NCBI GenBank assembly: GCA_011390785.1
Contig: JAABRR010000033.1
Coordinates: forward strand, 1 to 43,536
Direction: 5' to 3'
DNA: 43,536 bases
Source: Sphingobacteriia bacterium
Lineage (GTDB): Bacteria; Bacteroidota; Bacteroidia; Bacteroidales; UBA7960
Of the stretch, positions 32,329 to 41,717 are shown one piece after another (positions within the stretch are counted from its first letter, which is position 1; each line of letters opens with the position of its first letter). A program made the position numbers and the translations under genes. The notes beneath the pieces were generated by a model. It did no database searches and was not told where the DNA came from. It was given only the letters and a program-made list of their open reading frames with translations.

Positions 32329-32500
32329 GTATCATCCCACTCAATACTAAAAATACTCCAGTCGATTTAAATGACTCGGGTTAGGAAAAGATAATAGTGC
32401 TTTTCCATTTGCAGGTTCTTAAAACATAAGCAATTAGCACCCCAGAACCCAGGCAATTAAGATGCAACGAAATTACATTTTGTAATAAATCAAAAAAACT

Positions 32501-33919
32501 ATGAAAAATATTACGCCCGAATTGGCCAAAATATTAATTATATTTTCACTGTTATTGGCATCATGTAAATCAGAAACAACAAGAAAAACCTATAACGATT
32601 TACCCGAAATCATGGAAAGGGGCAAATTGATTGCTCTAACCAGTTACAGTCCACTGTCTTATTTTATTTATCATGGCGAACCTATGGGGTATGAATACGA
32701 ATTGCTTCAGATGCTGGGAGCTGATCTTGATCTTGACATTGAGATCAAACTTGCCCACGACCTGGAAGAGATGATAAATATGCTCGAAAACGGAGAAGGA
32801 GATCTGATTGCCTATGGGCTTACCATCACATCCGACCGAAAGGACAAGCTTGCTTTCACCGTACCGATGAATGTTACCCGGCAGGTATTGGTGCAGCGTA
32901 AACCTTCGAACTGGCGACAAATGAAATTACATGAAATTGAAGCCGGGCTAATACGAAATCCATTTGATTTGGCCGGAGATTCCGTGTACGTAAGAAAAGG
33001 AACTGCATATATTAATCGCATGAAAAACCTGTCTGGCGAAATTGGCGATTCCATTATTATAATTGAAGCTCCCGGAGAATTAACTACCGAAGATTTGATA
33101 AACTATGTGTCTAACGACTCCATTAAACTAACGGTTGCCGACGAAAACATTGCCCAGATACAATCGGCATATTACCAAAATCTGGACATTGCCACCCCTT
33201 TGAGTTTGCCCCAGCAAACAGCCTGGGCAACAAGGCCTTCGTCCCCTTTATTGCTCGACACTATCAATGCCTGGCTCACAGAAGCTCAAAACCATGCTGA
33301 TTATTATGTTATCTACAACAAATATTATAAGAATCGACAAGCATTTCGATCTAGGTATGCAAGCGAATTTAACCCCAGCACAGGTGGTTCCATATCTCCT
33401 TATGATGAATGGATAAAAGAAGGGGCGGAAAAACTGGGTTGGGACTGGAGACTATTGGCCGCATTGATATACCGTGAATCGCAGTTTGACCCACGCGCCC
33501 AATCGTGGGCCGGTGCCACAGGATTAATGCAGTTAATGCCACGCACAGCCCATGAGTTTGGTGCCAGTAACCCTTATGATCCTCAACAGAATATATTGGC
33601 CGGGGTAGAATTTCTCTTATGGCTGGAAAACTACTGGTCAGAACATATCGAAGACCCGGAAGAGCGCAGAAAGTTTGTAATTGCTTCCTACAATGTGGGC
33701 CAGGGACATATGCAGGATGCCCGCAAACTGGCTGATGCATTTGGCGCAGACCCTGATGTATGGGCAGACAACGTAGAAGAGTTTATGTTGAAAAAAACCA
33801 ATCCGGAATATTACAACCTTGATATAGTTAGTTATGGATATGCATCGGGTATAGAACCGGTAGAATATATAAAAACGATTAATGAGCTTTATGAGCATTA
33901 TCAAAATTTTATAGAATGA
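32501..33919 (+). CDS. mltF: MltF-type membrane-bound lytic murein transglycosylase
   Basis: A 472-residue lipoprotein (lipobox LASC, Cys22). Residues about 38-275 form a periplasmic solute-binding domain of the SBP_bac_3 type (GYEYELLQMLGADLDLDIEI, LTITSDRKDKLAFTVP), and about 300-440 a Slt-type transglycosylase domain with the catalytic glutamate at 326 (ALIYRESQFDP) and the motif GATGLMQLMPRTA. This two-domain plan is that of E. coli MltF, which cuts peptidoglycan strands non-hydrolytically and responds to bound muropeptides. The gene opens a three-gene run; its TGA overlaps the next ATG by 4 bases. Confidence 0.92.
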   Translation: MKNITPELAKILIIFSLLLASCKSETTRKTYNDLPEIMERGKLIALTSYSPLSYFIYHGEPMGYEYELLQMLGADLDLDIEIKLAHDLEEMINMLENGEGDLIAYGLTITSDRKDKLAFTVPMNVTRQVLVQRKPSNWRQMKLHEIEAGLIRNPFDLAGDSVYVRKGTAYINRMKNLSGEIGDSIIIIEAPGELTTEDLINYVSNDSIKLTVADENIAQIQSAYYQNLDIATPLSLPQQTAWATRPSSPLLLDTINAWLTEAQNHADYYVIYNKYYKNRQAFRSRYASEFNPSTGGSISPYDEWIKEGAEKLGWDWRLLAALIYRESQFDPRAQSWAGATGLMQLMPRTAHEFGASNPYDPQQNILAGVEFLLWLENYWSEHIEDPEERRKFVIASYNVGQGHMQDARKLADAFGADPDVWADNVEEFMLKKTNPEYYNLDIVSYGYASGIEPVEYIKTINELYEHYQNFIE

Positions 33920-34956
33920 TTTTACGCCCTTTTACTTTTCCTTTTCGTTATGCATTTGCTGTTATTAAGAAAAAAATTGGCAAACTGGATACCATAAAAA
34001 TTGAGACTCTTTATGCTTTTGGAAATGAAGATAAAGTATTTTTCAAAGCCCGCGTAGTAGAATCTTACAAACAAAGCAAACCATCGGTAAAAAAAAGTTA
34101 TTTCCAGAACATTCTTGCAGCCATCAGGCGCTATGCTGGCAGCAGTATTCCCAATGCCAAAGTAGAAGTAAGCTATCATGGTGAAAAAATCATTCTGGAA
34201 AGTGATGCCGATGGGATAATTGATGGCTCTTTTTCCATTGGGCGAAACGAAAAGACAGGAAAAGACAATATTTCTTTTCAACTTGTACCTGAAGATGAGC
34301 TAAAACCAGAAACAGACTCTATACAAATTAACGTTTTGAGATATCATTCTGACTATCCGATGGGTATTATTTCAGATATTGACGATACCATTCTTATTTC
34401 TCATGCCACACAAACCGGAAAAAAGTTCTGGCTCTCCGTTTCAAAAAATGCATATACCCGCAGGCCTTTCCCTGGGGTAAGCAACTTTTACAAAGAGTTG
34501 GGGGCTGGTGGAAAAAACCCATTATTTTATGTTTCAAGCAGCGATTGGAATCTATTTGATATGATACGGGATTTCATGGATTTTAGGAATATTCCTGTTG
34601 GCCCATTGTTGCTTAAGGATCTCCATGTAGATCTAAAAAACATTTTAAAATCGGGTGGTGGCAGCCACCAGCACAAAATTGAAAAAATAAAAATGCTGTT
34701 GAACTTATACCCGGGAATGCGTTTTATCCTTATTGGCGACAGCGGGCAGCACGACCCCGAAATTTATGCCGAAATAATCGCAGACCATCCCGGAAGGGTT
34801 ATAGCTGTTTATATTAGAGAGATAAAGCCCATTACCCAACAAAGAAGAAAGCTGTTAAAAGCCAAAATTGAAGACCCAAAAGCACCGGATGTTACCTTTG
34901 TGAAAGACACCCACGAAATGATATCCTATGCCAAAACACATAAAATAATATCCTGA
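33916..34956 (+). CDS. App1-family (DUF2183) phosphatase, probably phosphatidate phosphatase
   Basis: A 346-residue protein whose start overlaps mltF by 4 bases. The haloacid dehalogenase-like active site is clear: DIDDT at 154-158 (IISDIDDTIL), the serine motif FYVSSSDWNLFD, and GDSGQHDPEIYAEI near 277. This set defines the App1 catalytic domain, whose yeast member removes phosphate from phosphatidic acid to give diacylglycerol. An N-terminal beta domain (about 35-140) precedes it, as in relatives. No signal peptide is evident, so it probably acts on the cytoplasmic face. The following gene is a lipid kinase, which carries out the reverse reaction. Confidence 0.85.
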   Translation: MILRPFTFPFRYAFAVIKKKIGKLDTIKIETLYAFGNEDKVFFKARVVESYKQSKPSVKKSYFQNILAAIRRYAGSSIPNAKVEVSYHGEKIILESDADGIIDGSFSIGRNEKTGKDNISFQLVPEDELKPETDSIQINVLRYHSDYPMGIISDIDDTILISHATQTGKKFWLSVSKNAYTRRPFPGVSNFYKELGAGGKNPLFYVSSSDWNLFDMIRDFMDFRNIPVGPLLLKDLHVDLKNILKSGGGSHQHKIEKIKMLLNLYPGMRFILIGDSGQHDPEIYAEIIADHPGRVIAVYIREIKPITQQRRKLLKAKIEDPKAPDVTFVKDTHEMISYAKTHKIIS

Positions 34957-34961
34957 ATATA

Positions 34962-35834
34962 ATGAAAGCCAACTATTTATTCATAATGAACCCTGTTTCG
35001 GGTGCTAACGCGGAAAGGGAGACTATTAAAAAAAAATTACAAATAGAATTGGGTGATTCCGTGATTCACATTATTGAAACCAGAGGAAAAGATGACATTT
35101 CACTTATTAAAGAGCATCTGGAAAACAACCCATGGAAAGCTATAATTGCCGGGGGTGGCGATGGCACCATAAGAATGATTGCCAAGGCTGCCAGAGGTTT
35201 TGATGTTCCCATAGGTATCATTCCCATGGGGTCGGCAAACGGGTTGGCCCGTTGTCTTGGGGTGGATGAAATAAGCACTGCTGTAGCTGCTATAAAAAAT
35301 GGCAAAACCCGGAACCTGGACATTATTAACATTAACAATGAGCTATGTCTGCACTTAAGTGATTTTGGATTTAATGCCAGCCTCATCAGGAAATTTGATA
35401 ATGAAGACGAGAGAGGAATGATATCCTATTTTAAAAGCTCATTAAAACAATTTACCGAAATGAAACCCTATCATTTTGAAATTAAAATAAACGGGAAAAC
35501 TGAACAAACCCAAGCACGAATGCTTGTTGTTGCCAATGGCGACAAATACGGCACCGGGGCTATTATTAATCCGGTAGGAAAGATTGACGATGGCATCATG
35601 GAAATTATCTCTCTGAATCCAGAAGGGTTTGATGATATGGTTGCAATGTCGTTCGACCTGTTTAGGGGCACCCTTGATGAATCGGATGATGTAAAAATCT
35701 GGTCGGGCAGAGAAGCAGAAATTATCAACTTGGATAAGGCTGACTTCCAGATTGATGGAGAAGTTATGGATACACCTGACCAGGTATCAATTTCTTGCCA
35801 GGCAAATCAACAGAAGTTTTTTAGCCAGCATTAA
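34962..35834 (+). CDS. diacylglycerol kinase-family lipid kinase (DagK/YegS-like)
   Basis: A 290-residue protein, usual length for the family. The nucleotide-binding motif GGGDGT is at 64-69 and GSANGLAR at 90-97, both hallmarks. The N-terminus begins YLFIMNPVSGANAERE. The C-terminal beta domain contains DKYGTGAIINPVGKIDDGIMEI and the final IDGE. It transfers phosphate from ATP to diacylglycerol or a related lipid. It starts 5 bases after the App1-like phosphatase, so the two opposite reactions are encoded together. A strong terminator follows at 35837-35866. The lipid substrate is not proven by sequence. Confidence 0.88.
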   Translation: MKANYLFIMNPVSGANAERETIKKKLQIELGDSVIHIIETRGKDDISLIKEHLENNPWKAIIAGGGDGTIRMIAKAARGFDVPIGIIPMGSANGLARCLGVDEISTAVAAIKNGKTRNLDIININNELCLHLSDFGFNASLIRKFDNEDERGMISYFKSSLKQFTEMKPYHFEIKINGKTEQTQARMLVVANGDKYGTGAIINPVGKIDDGIMEIISLNPEGFDDMVAMSFDLFRGTLDESDDVKIWSGREAEIINLDKADFQIDGEVMDTPDQVSISCQANQQKFFSQH

Positions 35835-35836
35835 AA

Positions 35837-35866
35837 AAAGCCCAAAAGATTATTCTTTCGGGCTTT
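35837..35866. terminator. bidirectional intrinsic terminator
   Basis: AAAGCCCAAAAGA (35837-35849) pairs with TCTTTCGGGCTTT (35854-35866), 12 of 13 positions matching, around the loop TTAT. It lies between the convergent lipid kinase and M49 genes and has A residues before it and T residues after it, so it can stop transcription from both sides. Confidence 0.85.
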
Positions 35867-35889
35867 CATAGATTTGTAATATTGGTTTT

Positions 35890-37530
35890 TTATAAACCCA
35901 AAACTTCTTTTCCCTGTTTAAAGGCAATATCAACCGGAAGGCCTGTTGCATTTACTTTATCCAGATCGTTTTTTAGCTGGTCGGTCATAACACCATCAGC
36001 ATCTACCCACAATTTGGCGGCATCATAATCACCATTTCCCTGTAGAACAATGATTTTTTCAACCAACGAGATCACCGCTGCTTTCATCTCTTCAAAATTT
36101 ACTTTGTAAGTACCATCATCCTGGTGAACAAAAGCATTATTATCGGCAAAATATTTCAGGTTTAGCATGTTTGCTCTGCCATGTGCACTGGAAGCCCCAA
36201 ACCTGCTGGAACGGAAAATACCGGCAAAGAAAGTTACGTAGTTATCCATCACTTCACCACTGGTTATTTCGCCCATTTCATAGAGTTTTGTAACCAGATA
36301 AAGCCCCATAATATCAGCTTTGGCTTCCTCAATTACAGAATAATACTCCTTTAGGGCTTCGCGCGCAGGACCTTTTCCGTTTACGGTATTTTTAACCCCC
36401 ATGCCATGCGATACTTCATGGAAGGTTGTATTTTCAAAAAAGGCATCGAATTTAATATGGCTGCGTTGACCCTCATCAATAAGAATATCAGAAATGGGCA
36501 CCAGAATTTTATCAAACTTGGCCTTCATGGAGTTTTTCAATTGCAGCTTACGGCTACCCACAGAAGTATGAATTTCTGGATCGTTGGGTAGGTTGATGGC
36601 AATGGTTTTGGATCCTGCATTGCAATCACCGGCATAATAAAGGGCGTAATAAACATTGATATCGGAATCGGTTCCGGGTGCTTCTGCCTTATACTCAGGG
36701 GGAACAGGAAGACCAGCCTGGAGAGCTGGAAGCATGCCCGTAAATTTTGCCAGTTTGGCACTCCAATCGAGATCTTTTACCAAAACAAACGCTTCATGGG
36801 CAGCCTTGTAGCCATACAAACGGTCTTCATAATTTTCTATGGGCCCCACAACAAAGTCGATATTAGATTCCTTCATGGCCATCCAGGTATAATCGCTGGG
36901 CTGGTATTCATTGGAAAGCAGGGCATCAGCACGTGACAACAGGTATGCTTTTAATCCAGGTTCTTCGGCTAGTTCAGCGGCTCTGCGCATGAGCATGGCA
37001 GCTTTTTCATGCTGATCTTTGTAGGCTTGGGAATAAGGAATTGCAACGAGATTACCTTCATCATCCCTGCGAATAAGTGTATATAAACTGGTTTTAGTGG
37101 TATCAGCCCATGCATCAAACTCTTCTTTGGTTATATCTGCCGGATAAAATCCTGCTGCTTGGGGCTTTATACCAAATCCCGGAATGAAGGGCTCATTGCC
37201 CCGCAACCGGTCCCATGGCCCGTAATGAATTTTGGCGTACTTTGCTGCATATTCGTTTTCAATTTGGGCAAAAAGCTCATCTTTATCCCCATAGGCCTGC
37301 ATCCAGAAAATTTCATTCATAATATCGGCCACATCGATCAAAATGGAAATGATCTCCCGCTCTGATGGGCTCAACCAACTCAGGTCGGTTGTAAGGATTA
37401 CTTCGTCAAATCTTGCCAATCGTTCTTTCATATCTTTGGTAAATGGGTCTTCGGGTTGCGAATTACATGCAGTAAAACCAAACGTTAAAAGACTTAGAAA
37501 CATTAATAATTGGGTTGTTTTTTTCATCAT
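35890..37530 (-). CDS. M49 (dipeptidyl-peptidase III)-like metallopeptidase, lipoprotein
   Basis: A 546-residue protein with a lipoprotein signal (FTAC, Cys22). The zinc motif is HEVSH at 371-375 (FHEVSHGMG) and a second helix 30 residues later has EEAKAD (about 401-406), the third ligand pattern of the M49 family (HExxGH...EE(C/A)(R/K)A(D/E)). The five-residue HExxH spacing differs from the HELLGH of classical DPP III. Such shorter forms are common in Bacteroidota, often annotated as Zn-dependent hydrolase. As a lipoprotein it would cut peptides in the periplasm or at the surface. It is transcribed alone, towards the shared terminator. Confidence 0.8.
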   Translation of the reverse strand: MMKKTTQLLMFLSLLTFGFTACNSQPEDPFTKDMKERLARFDEVILTTDLSWLSPSEREIISILIDVADIMNEIFWMQAYGDKDELFAQIENEYAAKYAKIHYGPWDRLRGNEPFIPGFGIKPQAAGFYPADITKEEFDAWADTTKTSLYTLIRRDDEGNLVAIPYSQAYKDQHEKAAMLMRRAAELAEEPGLKAYLLSRADALLSNEYQPSDYTWMAMKESNIDFVVGPIENYEDRLYGYKAAHEAFVLVKDLDWSAKLAKFTGMLPALQAGLPVPPEYKAEAPGTDSDINVYYALYYAGDCNAGSKTIAINLPNDPEIHTSVGSRKLQLKNSMKAKFDKILVPISDILIDEGQRSHIKFDAFFENTTFHEVSHGMGVKNTVNGKGPAREALKEYYSVIEEAKADIMGLYLVTKLYEMGEITSGEVMDNYVTFFAGIFRSSRFGASSAHGRANMLNLKYFADNNAFVHQDDGTYKVNFEEMKAAVISLVEKIIVLQGNGDYDAAKLWVDADGVMTDQLKNDLDKVNATGLPVDIAFKQGKEVLGL

Positions 37531-37576
37531 AATTTGTTTTTGGGTTCAAGTAAATTTCAAATCTTCCTTTCTACAG

Positions 37577-37584
37577 CAAAATTA
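37577..37584 (-). promoter_or_regulatory. -7 promoter element for the M49-like gene
   Basis: TAATTTTG on the minus strand matches TAnnTTTG, 47 bases before the start codon. The -33 element is not recognisable. Confidence 0.4.
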
Positions 37585-37649
37585 TCAATTATAGCCGTAA
37601 AATGGTTACTGCCACTTTTAAGTTTAAGATTATTGTTGCAGAAAAAAGC

Positions 37650-39314
37650 TTAGTTTCTTAAATCAGGGACAGGACAATCCAAGATAGTGCAGGCTTTAAG
37701 GGTAGCATCATTAAAATTATCGAAAATTAATTCTTCTTCAATCAGTTTGGTAAATTGGTATTTCCTGAAGTCTTTCCTAATTTCTTTATTAACTCCTGAT
37801 AAAATAATGGTAATATTTTTTCTTCTCAATATTTTTATGGCATCTTTTAAATTGTGCAATCCTGTTTGATCAATAAAGGAAACATGACGCATCCTGATAA
37901 TTAAAACCTTACATTGCAAACCGATTTCTTCAATGGCTTCGGAATACCTTCTGGCAGAAGCAAAAAATAAGGGGCCGCTAATTTCATATATGCTTAAATT
38001 TTCCGGAAGGTTGGAATAGTTTTCAATCAAATCGCTGTCAACTATGTTATTGATTCTCTTTTCACTAATATCAGACATTCTTTTCATAAACAGAATAGCA
38101 GATAGCAATACGCCTAACTGGATAGCTAATGTCAAATCGTAAAATACCGTTAGCAAAAATGTAGTCAAAAGGATAAGAATATCGAAATACGAGCCCCTAA
38201 GGATGGAAAGAAATGACCGCCATTCGCTCATGTTATAGGCTACAACAATCAGGATGCCTGCCAAAGAAGCCATAGGGATTAATTTGGCCCATTGCCCAAG
38301 AAACAGCATTATTATCAATAAGGTAATGGCATGTACCATTCCTGATATGGGTGTTCTTGCCCCGTTTTTAACATTGATGGCAGTGCGCGCAATGGCTCCG
38401 GTAGCAGGAATACCACCAAAGAAAGGTGTTACAATATTGGCTATTCCCTGTGCAATCAGCTCAGTGTTGGAACGGTGTTTCCCACTAATCATCCCATCAG
38501 CAACAACAGCAGATAGGAGTGATTCAATTCCGCCCAAAAGGGCAATTGTCATGGCAGGGGCAATATAATACTGCAACTCGCTGAATTGAAAATCAGGAAT
38601 AGAAAAACTAAAATTACGGGGTATGGTGCCAAAGAAAGATTCTATGGTAGATACTTCTATATTAAATACATAAACCAAAGGGGTAATTATGATTATGGCT
38701 ATAAATGAACCCGGTATTTTAGTTATTACCTTTTTAGAAAAAACAGTAATTAGAATGGTGGTTAATGTTACTGCAATGGCAATCCAGTTAACATGCTGAA
38801 TATTAGAAAAATAAACAACCCATTTTTCATAAAACCCTGAAGGAACTTTTTCAATAGACAACCCAAGAGCATCTTTAATTTGTGTTGAAAAAATAATTAC
38901 GGCAATACCGCTTGTAAACCCGACTACCAAAGAATGGGGGAAGTATTTTAAAAGCGTTCCCAGTTTCAATAAACCAAAAATTATTAGAATTATACCCGCA
39001 AGTACTGTTGAAATGATCAGGCCATCAATGCCATATTGCTCTACAATTCCGTACACAATAACCACAAAAGCACCTGTTGGCCCACCAATCTGAACCCGAC
39101 TTCCACCCAGAAAAGAGATGAGAAAACCAGCCACAATAGCTGTTATCAAACCTTTTTCGGGCGATACTCCCGAAGCAACGGCAAAAGCAATAGCCAAAGG
39201 CAAGGCCACAATTCCCACTACAACTCCAGAAAAAATATCGGTGGTTAACTGCTTGTTACTAATCCCAAATTTTAGAACCGTAAAAAACTTGGGTTTGAAA
39301 ATATTGTTCATCAT
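37650..39314 (-). CDS. SulP-family anion transporter with STAS domain
   Basis: A 554-residue inner membrane protein. Ten to fourteen membrane segments fill residues 20-425, with the SulP patterns DIFSGVVVGIVALPLAIAFA, GPTGAFVVIVYGIV and GIPATGAIARTAINVKNGAR. A cytoplasmic STAS domain follows (about 440-545) with VLIIRMRHVSFIDQTGLHNL. SulP proteins carry sulfate, bicarbonate or other anions; bicarbonate and sulfate are the usual candidates in bacteria, and no neighbouring sulfur or carbon gene decides it. It is monocistronic, with a -7 element at 39336-39343. Confidence 0.9.
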   Translation of the reverse strand: MMNNIFKPKFFTVLKFGISNKQLTTDIFSGVVVGIVALPLAIAFAVASGVSPEKGLITAIVAGFLISFLGGSRVQIGGPTGAFVVIVYGIVEQYGIDGLIISTVLAGIILIIFGLLKLGTLLKYFPHSLVVGFTSGIAVIIFSTQIKDALGLSIEKVPSGFYEKWVVYFSNIQHVNWIAIAVTLTTILITVFSKKVITKIPGSFIAIIIITPLVYVFNIEVSTIESFFGTIPRNFSFSIPDFQFSELQYYIAPAMTIALLGGIESLLSAVVADGMISGKHRSNTELIAQGIANIVTPFFGGIPATGAIARTAINVKNGARTPISGMVHAITLLIIMLFLGQWAKLIPMASLAGILIVVAYNMSEWRSFLSILRGSYFDILILLTTFLLTVFYDLTLAIQLGVLLSAILFMKRMSDISEKRINNIVDSDLIENYSNLPENLSIYEISGPLFFASARRYSEAIEEIGLQCKVLIIRMRHVSFIDQTGLHNLKDAIKILRRKNITIILSGVNKEIRKDFRKYQFTKLIEEELIFDNFNDATLKACTILDCPVPDLRN

Positions 39315-39335
39315 TAATTCTTATAAAAAATCGCA

Positions 39336-39343
39336 CAAAAGTA
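39336..39343 (-). promoter_or_regulatory. -7 promoter element for the SulP gene
   Basis: TACTTTTG on the minus strand, 22 bases before the start codon; -33 match not seen. Confidence 0.4.
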
Positions 39344-39436
39344 ATTTAAATATCGACTCAATATATTTTACTGTGATGTTTTTGTAGTTCCCGATGTAAA
39401 GTAGGTGCTCCTTTTTTCATTCTTGTTAAGGTTATA

Positions 39437-39471
39437 AAACCAGCTGGTTTAAAAAAACAACTGGTTTAAAA
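39437..39471. promoter_or_regulatory. 14-bp perfect palindrome plus repeated half-site, candidate operator
   Basis: AAACCAGCTGGTTT at 39437-39450 is a perfect palindrome. Its right half recurs as CTGGTTTAAAA at 39444-39454 and 39461-39471, 17 bases apart. The cluster is about 100 bases upstream of the -7 element of the DUF819 gene, and 95 bases from that of SulP. It may bind a regulator of either gene; no regulator gene is adjacent. Confidence 0.4.
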
Positions 39472-39571
39472 CAATTTGGAAAAGGATTTAGAATTTCTGA
39501 AATTTTAAAACTGAGTAGTTTTCAAACTACACTTGTTATTAATATCTCACAAATTTATCGCAGAGGTTTCC

Positions 39572-39579
39572 TATATTTG
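39572..39579 (+). promoter_or_regulatory. -7 promoter element for the DUF819 gene
   Basis: TATATTTG matches TAnnTTTG. Transcription would begin near 39586, which rules out an upstream TTG start at 39577 and supports ATG 39604. Confidence 0.5.
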
Positions 39580-39603
39580 CGACTTAAAACTATACTAATA
39601 ACT

Positions 39604-40746
39604 ATGAATACAGTCCTTTTACTCATCTTTTACCTGGTTACACCTGCTATTGTGATTTACCTTTGCCATAGTTTCTCCTTTTTTAGCAAAATAGGAGCTG
39701 TTGTTATTACTTATGTGTTAGGACTTATTGCCGGCAATACAGGAATTCTGCCTGACAATGTCTATAACCTTCAGGATGTATTACTTACTCTTACCATTCC
39801 CCTGGCCATACCCCTGATGCTGTTTTCAATGAATGTAAAGAAATGGCTGATTATTGCACCAAAGACGATACTATCAATGGTTTTTGCTTTAATCGGAGTT
39901 TTATTAACTGTGATACCCGGATATTTTATTTTCAGAAAATATATGCCTGAAACCATGTGGCAGATTTCTGGTTTGCTCGTAGGAGTTTATACCGGTGGCA
40001 CTCCCAATATGGCATCCATTAAAATGGCCTTAGGAGTAGATGAATCTCTGTATCTGGCCACACACACGTACGATTTGATAGTAGGGGTTGTTTACCTGAT
40101 GTTTATGCTTACTTTGGGAAGACGTTTTTTTAACCTGTTTCTGCCAAAATTTCTTTTTCCTGATCAGATACCAGGGCATGCGGACGCATTTTCAGGTATG
40201 GAATCTTATGCGGGCATTTTTTCCAAAAAGTCAGTTGTCTCAATGCTGAAAGCCATCGGAATCGCTGTTTTTATTTTTGCCATAGGAGGCAGTCTTACCC
40301 TCATTTTGCCAGAAAACGTACAAATGGCAGCTGTAATCCTTACCATCACTACCTTGGGCATTCTTGCATCTTTGATCCCACATGTAAACAGGTTAGAAAA
40401 AACCTTTGAACTAGGAATGTACCTGATTTTGGTTTTCAGCCTGGTGGTTGCATCTATGGCCAATATGAGTAATATTGTTTCTGCCAGTCCATCCATCTTT
40501 ATTTATATAACAATAGTTATTTTTGGTTCACTGCTAATACAAACTATTCTCTCTAAAATTTTTAAGGTTGATACCGATACCATGATGATTACTTCAACCG
40601 CTTTTATATGTTCTCCGCCATTTGTTCCGGTGGTAGCTTCTGCATTAAAAAACAAAGAAGTAATTATATCCGGATTAACCGTTGGTATTATTGGTTACGC
40701 CATTGGTAATTATCTGGGAATAACAATAGCCTATCTTTTAAAATAG
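39604..40746 (+). CDS. DUF819-family integral membrane protein
   Basis: About 380 residues from ATG 39604 (MNTVLLLIFYLVTPA); I rejected an in-frame TTG at 39577 because the promoter element covers it. Ten to twelve membrane helices are arranged as two similar halves. SGLLVGVYTGGTPNMASIKM in the first half and the second-half stretch FICSPPFVPVVASALKNKEV occupy equivalent positions, as in related transporter families. DUF819 members (YjcL-like) resemble sodium-coupled transporters but have no proven substrate. It is followed 40 bases later by a flavin reductase gene on the same strand, perhaps in one transcript. Confidence 0.85.
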   Translation: MNTVLLLIFYLVTPAIVIYLCHSFSFFSKIGAVVITYVLGLIAGNTGILPDNVYNLQDVLLTLTIPLAIPLMLFSMNVKKWLIIAPKTILSMVFALIGVLLTVIPGYFIFRKYMPETMWQISGLLVGVYTGGTPNMASIKMALGVDESLYLATHTYDLIVGVVYLMFMLTLGRRFFNLFLPKFLFPDQIPGHADAFSGMESYAGIFSKKSVVSMLKAIGIAVFIFAIGGSLTLILPENVQMAAVILTITTLGILASLIPHVNRLEKTFELGMYLILVFSLVVASMANMSNIVSASPSIFIYITIVIFGSLLIQTILSKIFKVDTDTMMITSTAFICSPPFVPVVASALKNKEVIISGLTVGIIGYAIGNYLGITIAYLLK

Positions 40747-40786
40747 CATCTGTTATAAAATTGCTAAAATATTAATATCTGTCGAT

Positions 40787-41680
40787 ATGATAACGTTTAA
40801 GCCTGAAGACTTCACCAAAAAACAAAGACATCAATATATTTTAGGAACCGTAAATCCACGGCCGATTTGTTTTGCCAGCACACTAAACCAATCAGGACAA
40901 CCCAATTTGGCACCCTATAGCTTTTTCAATATTTTTAGCAGCACCCCTCCCATCTTTATATTCTCGATAAGCAATCGTAGAGACGGATCTATGAAAGACA
41001 CGTTGCAGAATGCCAGAGATACCGGAGAAGTAGTTATCAACCTGGTAAACTATTCAATGGCTCGTCAAATGGCTATTTGCGGAGTAGAGTATGATGCCGG
41101 TATCAATGAATTTGAAAAAAGTGGATTTACCCCTTTACCTTCCGAAATGGTTAAACCATTCAGAGTCAAAGAATCTCCTGTGCAGTTTGAATGTAAGGTA
41201 TTGGAAATAAAGACCTTTGATGACAAACCGGGTGCTGCCAATCTGATTATTGCTGAGGCGGTTCTGATACATCTGGATGAAAATATTTTGGCACCTGACG
41301 ATACCATTGATCCGAATGTTCTTGATATGGTGGGAAGGCTGGGTAACTTTAATTACAGCCGGGCTAAAGGAGAAAGTATTTTCGCTATCAAACAACCACC
41401 AGCAGAAATTGCTATAGGGTTTGATAATTTACCAGAAACGCTAAAATCAAGTAAAATATTAACCGGTCATCACCTTGCCCTTTTGGCAGGTGTAACCAAT
41501 CTTCCAGATGAAATCGATGTTGCCAGATTCAAGGAACAATCTCAAAATGCAAATCTTATGGCAGCAGTAAAGCAACCCAATGAAGGTTCTCTTAACCTAA
41601 TCCAGCAAAAGCTTAAAGAATTTCTTGATGATGGCAAAACTGAAGAAGCCTGGCTTTTTTATCTGGCTACAAGTAAATGA
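40787..41680 (+). CDS. flavin reductase-like FMN-binding split-barrel protein
   Basis: A 297-residue protein. The N-terminal 190 residues match the flavin reductase domain: LGTVNPRPICFASTLNQSGQ, NLAPYSFFNIFSSTPPIFIF, and DTGEVVINLVNYSMARQM, followed by AGVEYDAG-like spacing (ICGVEYDAGINEFE). These proteins bind FMN and reduce flavin or a linked substrate with NAD(P)H. A C-terminal helical tail of about 90 residues is extra relative to the minimal domain. It sits downstream of the DUF819 transporter and converges on pepD with a 37-base gap. The partner oxygenase, if any, is not in view. Confidence 0.85.
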   Translation: MITFKPEDFTKKQRHQYILGTVNPRPICFASTLNQSGQPNLAPYSFFNIFSSTPPIFIFSISNRRDGSMKDTLQNARDTGEVVINLVNYSMARQMAICGVEYDAGINEFEKSGFTPLPSEMVKPFRVKESPVQFECKVLEIKTFDDKPGAANLIIAEAVLIHLDENILAPDDTIDPNVLDMVGRLGNFNYSRAKGESIFAIKQPPAEIAIGFDNLPETLKSSKILTGHHLALLAGVTNLPDEIDVARFKEQSQNANLMAAVKQPNEGSLNLIQQKLKEFLDDGKTEEAWLFYLATSK

Positions 41681-41717
41681 GTTTTGCCAAAACCAAATAA
41701 TTAATACAAGGAAACCA

